Shown here piece by piece: positions 55,519 through 64,000 of a DNA stretch of 64,000 bases (position 1 is its first letter; every line of letters starts with the position of its first letter). The notes under the pieces were generated by a model. It did not search any database. It was not told the origin of the DNA and was given only the letters and a program-made list of their open reading frames with translations. A program made the position numbers and the translations under genes. The DNA comes from Yarrowia lipolytica (Eukaryota; Ascomycota; Dipodascomycetes; Dipodascales), in NCBI RefSeq assembly GCF_001761485.1, contig NC_090772.1, positions 1,116,001-1,180,000 of the forward strand, read 5' to 3'.

Positions 55519-56928
55519 ATGCCAGAACTCCAGTATCGTGGTCACAAGCCGGAAGAAGAGCCCGAAGCGCCGTTCACACCGCGGTCGCCACAGGGAGGAC
55601 TCACGCGGCTGTTCCACTACATGACTGGAACGCCCCGAAACAGATTCAAGTTTGCGTACATGGGTGGATTGATCTTTTTGTGGTGGTTCACAGCGTTCGT
55701 GATGGAACGAGCTTATCCTTCATACAAGGTGTCGCAATGTGACTGGTCAAACTGGGAACAGTGGGAAGACAACAAAGCCCACAGAGTGGCACTGGTGGCC
55801 GACCCCCAGCTGGTGGACGATCACACCTACCCTGGAAGACCCGCCAGCATGATGCGTCTCACGGAGTTTGTGGTCGACAACTACCTGCGTCGCAACTGGG
55901 TGTACATCCAGAAGAACCTGGTTCCTGATACGACCATATTTCTGGGTGACCTATTCGACGGAGGCAGAGCATGGAAGGATGACAAGTGGTACCCTGAGTT
56001 TGACCGATGGAACCGCATTTTCTCTCTGGATCCTGGCCAGGACGTTATCTGGTCGCTTCCAGGTAATCACGACATTGGATACGGTAACGAGATTGTTCCT
56101 CTTGCTCTAAAGCGGTTTGAGAAACACTTTGGACCTCTGTCTCGAGAGTTTGACAGAGGAAACCACACCTTTGTGCAGATCGACACAATCTCCATGGAGA
56201 ACAAGAACGACTCGCGCATCTACGAGCCTCCAAAGGAGTTTGTGGACGAATTCCGCGCCAGTCAGCCCCGCGACAAGCCTGCCATTGTGCTCACCCATGT
56301 TCCTTTCTACAGAAGCGAAGCCAACAGTAACTGCGGAAGACAACGAGAGAAAGGTCACAAGCTCAGCTACACCGTGGGACACCAATACCAGACCCAGTTG
56401 GAGCCTGACGTGACCAACGGACTACTAACTGCTCTTAACCCTGTGCTCGTGTACTCTGGGGATGACCACGACGCCTGTCACGTGACCCATCCCTTTGTGT
56501 TCAACGGCAAGAATCAGGTTGCTCATGAGTACACTGTCAAGAGTATCTCTATGGCCATGGGTATCAACAAGCCCGGTATTCAGCTCTTGTCCCTTAACAC
56601 CAACGGAGATGGACAGTCGTACAAGACGACCATTTGTCTGATGCCCAACCCTTTTGCTCCCTTCATTGCCTATGCTGTTCTTGGTATTTCTTCTCTGGTC
56701 TTCCTGGTTCTCGTCCATTACTTCCCCGCCAGGCTCACCAGTCTGACTCAGAAATTCAAATACCATCCTTTAGACGAGAACATTCTGCCTGTTTCTTCCA
56801 AGCCCACCGTGTTCAACCGGTTCAGCAAGCATATTACCAAGGCATTCTTCAAGGACATTGGAGTGGTGTTTCTTGCTATGATTGTTATCTTCTGGTACTT
56901 TTTCACTTCCATTTATTGGCACACTTGA
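55519..56928 (+). CDS. Cdc1/Ted1-family GPI-anchor-remodelling metallophosphoesterase
   Basis: A 469-residue ER/Golgi membrane phosphoesterase related to yeast Cdc1 and Ted1 and to mammalian PGAP5. These remove ethanolamine phosphate from mannose residues of GPI anchors so that GPI proteins leave the ER properly. A membrane segment lies at about 46-62 (GGLIFLWWFTAFVM). The lumenal catalytic domain has DPQLVDDHTYPGRP, GDLFDGGR, LPGNHDIGYG, LTHVPFYR and GDDHDACHV, so the metal ligands are complete. Two C-terminal membrane segments follow (AYAVLGISSLVFLVLVHYF and VVFLAMIVIFWYFF). Cdc1 versus Ted1 cannot be settled by eye. It lies 1.4 kb from adhesin 2, whose GPI anchor is the type of substrate affected; the proximity may be chance. 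Confidence 0.9.
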   Translation: MPELQYRGHKPEEEPEAPFTPRSPQGGLTRLFHYMTGTPRNRFKFAYMGGLIFLWWFTAFVMERAYPSYKVSQCDWSNWEQWEDNKAHRVALVADPQLVDDHTYPGRPASMMRLTEFVVDNYLRRNWVYIQKNLVPDTTIFLGDLFDGGRAWKDDKWYPEFDRWNRIFSLDPGQDVIWSLPGNHDIGYGNEIVPLALKRFEKHFGPLSREFDRGNHTFVQIDTISMENKNDSRIYEPPKEFVDEFRASQPRDKPAIVLTHVPFYRSEANSNCGRQREKGHKLSYTVGHQYQTQLEPDVTNGLLTALNPVLVYSGDDHDACHVTHPFVFNGKNQVAHEYTVKSISMAMGINKPGIQLLSLNTNGDGQSYKTTICLMPNPFAPFIAYAVLGISSLVFLVLVHYFPARLTSLTQKFKYHPLDENILPVSSKPTVFNRFSKHITKAFFKDIGVVFLAMIVIFWYFFTSIYWHT

Positions 56929-57299
56929 AGAGAGCAGTGGTAAGACACGGCTCTGGGGCTTGGTAGGCACCAGGGGACGATAGAACATTGACATATAGAT
57001 AAGAACATTACATTCCGAGGTAATGGAATGGGGTCCTTGTAACGATGAGAGAAGATACTGTAACATCACAGCCGGTATTGAAATTATGCATGTGAGTTTA
57101 TACGAGTGTAGTTTAGATACCATCATATGAATGACAACCTCAAACTAATATTACTCGAACCAGAGTCGAATCATTATTTTCAGAAGACTATAGCTGTCCT
57201 TCACTTCCCTTTTGACCGTCTCTCCTGGACCTTTTGTGCCTCATTAGTCATTAAATTCTCCAACTAGTAGTTTGGATGGCCCCTCGATTCCACCATCAG
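56929..57299. other. Intergenic upstream of tRNA-Asp
   Basis: 3' flank of the phosphoesterase gene and 5' flank of the tRNA gene; nothing else seen. Confidence 0.5.
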
Positions 57300-57387
57300 T
57301 CCGCAATAGTTTAGTGGCTAGAATTTCCGCCTGTCAGAACGTTTGATCAGCTCGCGGGGGACCGGAGTTCAATTCTCCGTTGCGGAG
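57300..57387 (+). tRNA. tRNA-Asp (GTC) with a 16-base intron
   Basis: Cloverleaf read by hand: acceptor TCCGCAA pairs with TTGCGGA (57380-57386), and the discriminator is G. D arm at 57309-57324. Anticodon stem TCCGC pairs with GCGGG, with loop C-T-GTC-A-C giving anticodon GTC. Four-base variable region. T arm CGGAG-TTCAATT-CTCCG. The intron (57337-57352) lies one base after the anticodon, between positions 37 and 38, the standard eukaryotic place. S. cerevisiae tRNA-Asp genes have no intron; Yarrowia is known to have many introns in its tRNA genes. No 5S rRNA gene is fused downstream, unlike some Yarrowia tRNA loci. Confidence 0.93.
57337..57352 (+). other. tRNA-Asp intron
   Basis: Sixteen bases, GAACGTTTGATCAGCT, directly after the purine following anticodon GTC. 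Removing it restores a normal 7-base anticodon loop. Confidence 0.88.
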
Positions 57388-57390
57388 TTG

Positions 57391-57396
57391 TTTTTT
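57391..57396 (+). terminator. RNA polymerase III terminator of tRNA-Asp
   Basis: Run of six T starting three bases after the tRNA 3' end. Confidence 0.8.
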
Positions 57397-58479
57397 GGTG
57401 TCTGCGTGAATGATTTTTTGGTGGAATCTCAGACATTTGAGATGCGTTAGTCAGCAGAATGTACATTGTGTTGAAAGCGACAGAGAACGGAGCAATGAGG
57501 AAGTACTGTGGAAAAGGAAAGTGCACGGACGGCTAGTACGTGACTCTTGTCATATCTTTGATAAGAGAAATCCGTTGTTCACATAATTATTGGACGTGCC
57601 GTGGCCTCTGGGGAGAGTTTGAGTGGACGGGTGGATCATATTAGAAGCTAATTCTTATTGTTTCGGAGCCCGGGACCCCTGGAAGGAAGCTCTGTGGATA
57701 GGGGGTTCCTTAATCACATCTATTGTGTTCCTGGTCTTCTCTTTTGTGTGGTTTCTTCGAGTTCAGTATCATAGGGTGAGTTATATAGCTTCAAGGGCAG
57801 CAATTGGGCCAAGTACGAGACCATCTCTCCCACAGCATGACCATAATTCTGTGGCTGGCCGGACATTGTCCAGCGGTATATTTGTATCACAAAGAAACAT
57901 CCATTCCTCCACTCGACCATATATCTCTCCACTCTACTGCAGTGCCGTGCTACGGGTGGTGCCAGTCACAAGAGGGAGCATGAAAACTCCGGTAGGGGTG
58001 GAGCGATAGGAACGCTGGTTTATGATAGCACGTGAAGGAGTGGGTTGGAGAAACGGCGTGAGTCGATCAGGGTGGATATACTTTTTCACGCCGATAACGC
58101 GTGGGGGAGTTCGAAAACTTGATGGGAGATAGTTAGTGCCAGAGAGGGACAAAAGGAGAACCATGGAACGACAGGAACCGTTTTAGTGCCACATGACGAT
58201 CGATACTGCAAAACTACTTGTAAAGGCCGACATTTTACCCCCACAGCACGTTATCTCTGCGGCTTATATGAAACTCTCTGCCGGTCTAACTTTCGCTTAG
58301 TGGTTTCTTGGTCGTTTAGCTCTTGGCAACGGCTCTGAAATGTTGAACTTTCGTGCGTCTGGCGATATCAGCAATTTTGTCAAGATGTTGGTGCCGTGTG
58401 TGTAAAGTGCCGTGTGGGCTCCAGTAGTACTTAATCGGACTGCATTCGCTGTCTACTCGTCAGAATCATCCCCAGCACC
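57397..58479. other. Intergenic upstream of aspartyl protease 2
   Basis: A plus frame at 57623-58009 starts only with GTG and lacks recognisable features. A TATA-like TTATATGAA lies near 58264, about 215 bases before the protease ATG. No gene called. Confidence 0.5.
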
Positions 58480-59637
58480 ATGCTCTTCTCCACCACTCTT
58501 CTAGCTTCCATTGTGTCGCTTGCTCTGGCTGCTCCCAGCACCCCCAAGGTGGTCACTTTTCCAGTCACCAAGCACCACAGAGACTCCAAGTTTGCCCAGG
58601 CCCACCTGCATACCCGACAGACTCCTGTTTCCATCGCCAACCAGCAGGATTATTACTCCATTGCCCTGGGCCTGGGAACCCCTGTCCAGAACTTCAACGT
58701 TCTTCTGGACACAGGATCATCTGATCTGTGGGTCTACAATGTCACTGACACTAACGATTGCAAAAAAGGCGGCTGTGCTTTCACTGGTCAGTACAACGAC
58801 GCTTTGTCCAGTTCTTACGTCTTCCTCAACGACGACTACTCCATTCATTACGTGTCTGGAAGCGCCTACGGCAACTGGGGAACTGAGACGTTGACCGTCG
58901 GAGACATTACTCTCGAGGGCTTCCAGTTTGCTTGCGCCAACAATGCCGGAGGACAAGTTGGAGTCATGGGCATCTCTGTGGAGAATGATGAGTCGATCCA
59001 GCCTTATCAGAACACCTATCCCAACTTCCCTGTGGCTCTCCAGAATGCCGGCTACATTGATAGACTGGTATACTCATTGTACTTGGACTCTCAGACCGCT
59101 ACCAGCGGAACATTCCTACTAGGAGGTATTGATTATGCCAAGTTCAGCGGCTCTCTGGTCTACCTGCCTCTTGCGGATTCAGGTGGAATGGACCTCAACT
59201 ACAACAGTATCTCCTATAACGGCAAGGACTACGCAGGTTCGGGTACTGCCACTCTTGACTCAGGAACCTCCTACACTTATATTCCCGACCAGGCTTTCCA
59301 AGCCCTTGCTTCTGCTCTCAAGCTTGGAGCCCTTTCCACCGGAGGCACTGGTCTTAACTACATTGACTGCGACTCCGATGTGACTATCGAGTTTGGTTTT
59401 GAGGGTGTCACTATTGTCGCCCAATCTTCTCAGCTAGTTATCCCCGAAAGTGACGGCAAGTGTGTCTTTGGTATCCAGTCCGACAGCCAGTCTGAAGGAT
59501 ACGATCTTTTCGGAGACACTTTCCTGCGAAATGCTTATGTCGTCTACGACCTGCAGGATTCTGTTATCGGTCTTGCCCAGGCCGAGTACACCACCAGTTC
59601 CAACATTCAGCCGGTCACCGGACCTCTTGGTAACTGA
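58480..59637 (+). CDS. Secreted aspartyl (pepsin-like) protease, second copy
   Basis: A 385-residue A1-family endopeptidase. It has a signal peptide MLFSTTLLASIVSLALAAP and a propeptide to about residue 48 without a dibasic Kex2 site. Catalytic DTGS is at 77-80 (LLDTGSSDLWVYN) and DSGT at 260-263 (ATLDSGTSYTYI). The A1 strand DLFGDTFLRNAYVVYDLQ is near the C-terminus. It shares APSTPKVV after the signal peptide, GYIDR..YS, FLLGGIDYAKFSG and the NIQPVTGPL tail with the protease at 6291. There is no GPI signal, so it should be soluble and extracellular. Y. lipolytica secretes an acid protease of this type (Axp1), but I cannot say that this is it. Confidence 0.94.
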   Translation: MLFSTTLLASIVSLALAAPSTPKVVTFPVTKHHRDSKFAQAHLHTRQTPVSIANQQDYYSIALGLGTPVQNFNVLLDTGSSDLWVYNVTDTNDCKKGGCAFTGQYNDALSSSYVFLNDDYSIHYVSGSAYGNWGTETLTVGDITLEGFQFACANNAGGQVGVMGISVENDESIQPYQNTYPNFPVALQNAGYIDRLVYSLYLDSQTATSGTFLLGGIDYAKFSGSLVYLPLADSGGMDLNYNSISYNGKDYAGSGTATLDSGTSYTYIPDQAFQALASALKLGALSTGGTGLNYIDCDSDVTIEFGFEGVTIVAQSSQLVIPESDGKCVFGIQSDSQSEGYDLFGDTFLRNAYVVYDLQDSVIGLAQAEYTTSSNIQPVTGPLGN

Positions 59638-59857
59638 TTGATTCAGTCTTTCTTTCTTCTGTCCTTCTTTGAGTAATAAATTCCCTTCCTCGTTATTCTT
59701 TGCATTCCACTTTCACAACGTAGACTCCGGCTTACGTTTTTCCGGGGGTCACTAATACTGATGTCTCCTCATAGCACTTGGATTACAATCAATAAACTAT
59801 TAGTATTACAAGATATGTTGCATGGTAGCATCTTTCTCGGGTTCCACCCTTGTTGAC

Positions 59858-61378
59858 TCATGTTCTGTAAATAAAAAAAGGCGACCGATCTCCCATACGA
59901 GCCAGCTCTGCACCGGTTAGATGGTCGTACTTGCCACTAAGCATATTCTTGGTCTTTCTTCTGTTGACAAATCCGTAGCCCAGATACATGCCAATGACTA
60001 TAGCCATGCCGGCAGCCACCATAGACATGGCGATGGTGTGACCCTGCTTGAAGGCAGGAGCGTCCGGTGCTCTGTAGACATTTGAAGCAATGGCCCCGCC
60101 CATATTACCCAGTCCAATGACAATAGCCATGGCAATTGCTCGTTTGTATGGGCCACTGACATTCACAGAGATCCAAGAGATGAAACAAATGAAGCACGGC
60201 TGCATACCCAGATTGACGATACAACAGCCAGCGTAAGTGATCCAGATTCGTTTCACTCCGTAGGCGATACAGAGAGAGTATCCAACAAGTCCTAGGGAGA
60301 AGTTGGCCATTAGAAAGGGGAATCGTTTGCCAGTCTTGTCACTGAAATAAGCCTGGAACACGTTAGCGATAGCTCCAACTAATGCTGGGGGTGCAGACAG
60401 TAGCTGCGACTTTGCCACGCTGTGTCCCATGCTGTTGACAATAATGGGGGTGAAGAAGTAGAGAGAGTAGAGAGGAACAACAATGAGAATCATAGCCAGA
60501 GCTCCAAGCCAGGACTGGACGTCTTTAAAAGCCTGCCAGACAAATTCTTTATCATTTGAATTGTCTCTTCCGACCGGTTGATTGCTTGAGGCTCCCTTGG
60601 CAGCCAAATCTCGATCATAGCCATCGTATTCCAGCGAGTACTGGAGGAACTCTCGTTCATCTTGGGTCAGAAACTTTGCGTTCTCTGGAAAGTCGTACAG
60701 AGCCCAGTAAGCAAAGACCGCCACTACAACAGTAGCAATGCCTTCGAGGATGAAGATCCACTGCCAACCGTTGAGACCTGCAGTTCCTCTCATTTTGCCG
60801 ATTCCAAACGCCAGCAGTCCAGAGAAGGCTCCAGCCAGACCAGCTGCGGTAAAAAACATGGCCTGTCGGTACTGCATGTCTGATCGACAGTACCACATGG
60901 TGAGGTAGTAGGTGACTCCAGGAAAGAGACCAGCTTCAAATACTCCCAGAAGCACTCTGCAGGCAATCAGACCGGCGTAGTTGTTGACAATACCCATGAG
61001 CGTCATGACAATACCCCACAGGACCATAATAGAAGGTAGGTAGATGGATGGTCTGATGTGTTTGAGAAGCATGTTGGAGGGTACTTCAAACACACAGTAG
61101 GTGAAGAAGAAGACTGTGATTGACCAGTTGAACTGGGTGCCGGTAAGATTGAGATCTTCGATGATTCCCTCGATTCGTGCGTTTCCAATGTTTCCTCTGT
61201 CAAGAAACGACATGAGGTAGAGCACAGCCAGCATGGGAATGATGTGGAGGTCGCATTTCCGCAGCAGCTTGCTTCTGTTGATGTGGGGGAACTTTTCCTC
61301 GGCCGTGAGAAACCGGTCGGGAGACTCGAGAGGAGTAATTTCACCTTCGTGGTGAGACAATTCTGTTTTGAGGGACAT
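59858..61378 (-). CDS. MFS transporter, allantoate permease (Dal5/Tna1-like) family
   Basis: A 506-residue plasma-membrane transporter of the anion:cation symporter (Dal5/Tna1/Vht1-type) branch of the major facilitator superfamily. It has twelve hydrophobic segments. The family signature FLDRGNIGNARIEG is near residue 60 in the loop after membrane segment 1, and RVLLGVFEAGLFPGVTYYL marks segment 4. A cytosolic linker with charged residues precedes the second half (DRDLAAKG...SNDKEFVWQAFKD). The C-terminus holds NRRKTKNMLSGKYDHLTGAELA. Substrates in this branch include allantoate, nicotinate, vitamins and carboxylates; the one here is not predictable. The open frame has six more codons upstream from TTG, so ATG 61378 is used. 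Convergent with the protease, with a 220-base gap. Confidence 0.92.
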   Translation of the reverse strand: MSLKTELSHHEGEITPLESPDRFLTAEEKFPHINRSKLLRKCDLHIIPMLAVLYLMSFLDRGNIGNARIEGIIEDLNLTGTQFNWSITVFFFTYCVFEVPSNMLLKHIRPSIYLPSIMVLWGIVMTLMGIVNNYAGLIACRVLLGVFEAGLFPGVTYYLTMWYCRSDMQYRQAMFFTAAGLAGAFSGLLAFGIGKMRGTAGLNGWQWIFILEGIATVVVAVFAYWALYDFPENAKFLTQDEREFLQYSLEYDGYDRDLAAKGASSNQPVGRDNSNDKEFVWQAFKDVQSWLGALAMILIVVPLYSLYFFTPIIVNSMGHSVAKSQLLSAPPALVGAIANVFQAYFSDKTGKRFPFLMANFSLGLVGYSLCIAYGVKRIWITYAGCCIVNLGMQPCFICFISWISVNVSGPYKRAIAMAIVIGLGNMGGAIASNVYRAPDAPAFKQGHTIAMSMVAAGMAIVIGMYLGYGFVNRRKTKNMLSGKYDHLTGAELARMGDRSPFFIYRT

Positions 61379-61562
61379 GTTACTGGCAAAGTACAATTGT
61401 GGGACTGAGGGGGAGATAGAGGCGGACCATTAAGTACACCCGTATCGATCTACCGACCGCCAAGAATATGCATGGGCGGCTCTTGGAGGTTGGCCGCCAA
61501 GGAGGTGTGGATATCTTTGTTTGACAGGGTCGGAGGAGGTAGGCATGTTGTAAAATCGGATA

Positions 61563-61638
61563 CCATAGAGCAAGTTAGAGACGACAAAGCAAATCAGAGA
61601 CCATAAAGCAAATCAGAGATCATAGAGCAAGTTGAGGG
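61563..61638. repeat. 19-base tandem repeat
   Basis: Four copies of CCATARAGCAARTYAGAGA, about 185 bases upstream of the transporter ATG. Confidence 0.8.
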
Positions 61639-62350
61639 AAAAATACACACAGAGGTAAGATTTCCAGGGCCACAAAAACATTAGTCGGACAAGGTCCGGT
61701 TTGGTTTAGTTTTCTCTCGACCCTCCTGACTCTTTTCTCCATAATTTTGTCTGTCTGCTTGGCAATATTTTTTTTGTTTTCTGATGCCGACAGTTTAGAC
61801 TCCAACCCCACACTCAGCCGCACCTGATACGAGTTGATAGCATGCAATGTTTAGGCGAGAAAGTTTGGGGCGTGGTGATTCGTCTTTTATTCGGTGGGAT
61901 TGAACTGTGTTTTTTTATTGAACTGTGTGTTTTTTCATTTTTTATTCTGTGGAGTCAAGGGAATAGCGGGGTACAAGAGATACCGGGTTCAACACAGACA
62001 ATGTGTGTGGTGCACTGCCGGAAGACGGTAATGGTTCTATTATCGACGGTCAGCGCTAACCCGGGCAGCTCGAAATGACACTCTGGGGACATGATTGCAT
62101 TAGACCAGGCTAGTGGACTAGTTTGAGAGACGATATTAACAAGAAGGGCCCGGAAACGCTGCCCATTATCGCGGGGAATGTGGGGGAATTGTGGATGACG
62201 TGGGAGTGGGGTGATACAACCAGTGGATCCAGGTTTTGCGAGCGCATAGAACTGTTGACCGCTATAGTGTCCCTTACAAGTACGATGTACTGTTCATGGT
62301 GTTGTGTGGATTTTCTGTGGGGATGTCTCCGTTCACCATATCTTTGGGCT

Positions 62351-62419
62351 ATGTACTATATGTACTATATGTACTATATGTACTATATGTACTATATGTA
62401 CTGTACTGGATGTACTATA
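62351..62419. repeat. 9-base tandem repeat
   Basis: ATGTACTAT repeated about six times, then an interrupted copy. Confidence 0.88.
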
Positions 62420-62920
62420 GAGCACCCTACTAAATATGCCCCCTTTCTCCCATGGACAGTAAGACAGAGCAACCATCCCGTGACCACTCAGGGTACTCCT
62501 AGTACTGGTAAAAGTACCGTCTCCACAACACCTCTTGGCAAATCACCTGACAAATGAAACCTCCGCTCGAGGCTTGGCTGGCAGGGACTAGACGGTTGGC
62601 ATGGTACCTATGAGTTGTCACGGCTTTTGCCGGCCTTTCGGGCTTTGTCGGAAAGTTACTCCTAGTCCGTAGCTACTACTGTACTTGTAGTCAAGTTCTT
62701 GTCGCGTGGTCAATCTCCTCTCCTTCAAGTACGATACTATGGGTTGATTGATTGATTGTATAGGCTGTCCGCGGGCCAGAGTGAGCACATGTATCTTTAG
62801 GGCTTCGACACTGTCTGACCCACAGTGTACAGGACAACTCAGGCCAACCAGTTCACCCTGGGTTCAACCAATAACCAACATTCTGAGAATGCTCCTGTCT
62901 GCGACGAGTACATCATGGTC

Positions 62921-63016
62921 GATACAACACCCCATGGACACAGCACTCCATTGATACAACACCCCATTGATACAACACCCCATTGATACAGCACTCCTTG
63001 GATACAGCACCCCATG
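62921..63016. repeat. 16-base tandem repeat
   Basis: Six head-to-tail copies of GATACARCACYCCATT, regular in length with a few base changes. Confidence 0.9.
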
Positions 63017-63869
63017 AAAAAACCTATCTCGTTTCTGGCATGTAATTAGGGCCTTGAAACCACCGGGTCGAAGAGATAGGGCTGGACCTTGTCCCCTTGC
63101 CACTCAACGTAATTGTTGAGGTGTGTGAACCATAGGAACAACAGGCTGGCCAAGCCTATATTTAGTGGTGAAGATACCATCGTTATTGTAGCTGTTGTTC
63201 TTACAAATACTCCTTTCGATTGCTATGTTCTCTTCGCCCTATAATTACTATGGCCGCTTGACCTTACTCCCCTACGGTAAGACATCGCATGTATCCTAAC
63301 ACTAAAGATTGAATATAATGCTGCTGGGTGGAACATTGCGCGTAAAAACATAAACCGGTGTGATTTTTACCCTGGCTTAACTGTCTTTTGCTCCACTCAT
63401 GTATATGACTCTCCTTTTACCCTGAAGCTCCTACTCCATCTTCAGACTCACCCTTTAATGGACCCTTTCACTAATCCCACCTTCGCCCCGGACCAATTAA
63501 CATACAATCAAATACATTATATCCATGACACCTAAAGTGTTTAATTAGTAATATTCGTGTAAGCGTACATTCATTTCAAAGGTTATTTCTTTCACGGGCA
63601 AAGTTTATAATTAAAATGAATGTATATGCAAAAAAAAAAAAAAAATACATAGTTTACATACAAGCAAGCAAAAAAACAAAACGTTCCTGACCCTCCTTTC
63701 AATCACCCCCGGAACATGGGCAAAGAAACAGAGGAAGAGAATAAGTAGACGGGAATTAACCTCCATGTTGGGATGGGAGGTGGAGTGGTTGAGTGAAGGA
63801 GCCGATCCAGACATCATCTGCTGGGATGATGGACGCCTCCTGACGCGGTTTTCCACTCCCTTGGCCATC

Positions 63870-64000
63870 TTATTGATGTTGGGACGAAAACTCATTCTCC
63901 ATAGCCTGACGCTTGGCTTGTCGTTTTTCCCTCGCCTCAGCCAGAGTCGCTGCAGACAGTTGTCGAGCCCCGCGGATCTCCCGTTCAACTCTAGACACGT
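63870..64000 (-). CDS. C-terminal end of an unassigned gene, cut by the window edge
   Basis: A minus-strand frame runs in from the window edge and stops at 63870-63872. The last 43 residues are helical and highly charged (VEREIRGARQLSAATLAEAR, then EKRQAKRQAMENEF), like the end of a coiled-coil or basic nuclear protein. A different frame over the same DNA would start only at a TTG at 63988 and looks less protein-like. The gene body lies outside the window, so the family cannot be named. Confidence 0.5.
   Translation of the reverse strand, partial: VSRVEREIRGARQLSAATLAEAREKRQAKRQAMENEFSSQHQ

Larger units (their letters stand above)
61379..63869. other. Intergenic, rich in short tandem repeats
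   Basis: About 2.5 kb with no convincing gene. It holds three tandem repeats (19, 9 and 16 bases, listed separately) and an A run near 63631-63645. Frames crossing the 9-base repeat give only MYY or YVL repeats. Confidence 0.5.

Noticed and set aside
62123-62557. 144-codon plus frame over the 9-base repeat
   Set aside because: Coding impression comes only from the repeat (MYYMYY); no ATG-led domain.

Overview
The window looks like nuclear DNA of an ascomycete yeast, most probably Yarrowia lipolytica or a very close relative. The reasons are the low gene density (about 16 well-supported protein genes in 64 kb), mostly intronless genes, two spliceosomal introns that start GTGAGT and carry a CTAAC branch site a few bases before the 3' AG, a tRNA gene with an intron, abundant CACGTG(A) words, and protein families typical of this yeast (secreted aspartyl proteases, a WOPR regulator, Ser/Thr-rich wall proteins). 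No rRNA gene, CRISPR array, retroelement or virus-like element was recognised.

Layout, left to right. 0-4.3 kb: mostly intergenic DNA with a 75-residue coiled-coil/membrane protein at 2.8 kb and a possible decayed relative of it near 1 kb. 4.3-7.6 kb: a 522-residue protein with a degenerate F-box-like start, convergent with a secreted aspartyl protease. 11.2-12.2 kb: a cAMP-dependent protein kinase catalytic subunit. 12.2-22.3 kb: about 10 kb without a convincing gene, ending at a WOPR-family (Wor1/Mit1/Ryp1 type) regulator at 22.3-24.2 kb. 26-27.1 kb: small uncertain ORFs. 27.3-30.7 kb: GPI-anchored adhesin 1 (minus). 33-34.1 kb: an Erd1-like EXS membrane protein. 36.1-38.2 kb: a secreted acid-sphingomyelinase-like phosphodiesterase. 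38.4-42.2 kb: two unassigned minus-strand genes and a small coiled-coil ORF. 43 kb: a flavin-reductase-fold protein. 43.7-50 kb: a second gene-poor block. 50-54.1 kb: adhesin 2 (plus), paralogous to adhesin 1. Then an IMPACT/UPF0029 protein, a Cdc1/Ted1-like GPI-remodelling phosphoesterase, an intron-containing tRNA-Asp, a second secreted aspartyl protease, an allantoate-permease-family transporter, and the 3' end of an unassigned gene cut by the window edge.

Themes. Much of the content concerns the cell surface and secretory pathway: two adhesins, two secreted proteases, a secreted phosphodiesterase, a GPI-anchor-remodelling enzyme and an Erd1-like Golgi protein. PKA and WOPR proteins, which control dimorphism and adhesion in other yeasts, lie between them; a regulatory link is inference. 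The adhesin/protease pairs are arranged as a mirror image: protease(-)...adhesin(-) on the left, adhesin(+)...protease(+) on the right. The most notable protein observation is that both adhesins share a cysteine-free N-terminal domain with motifs recalling Als adhesins and the TYTFTDYV latch region of staphylococcal MSCRAMM adhesins. Both adhesins also show reading-frame breaks confined to their repeat tracts.
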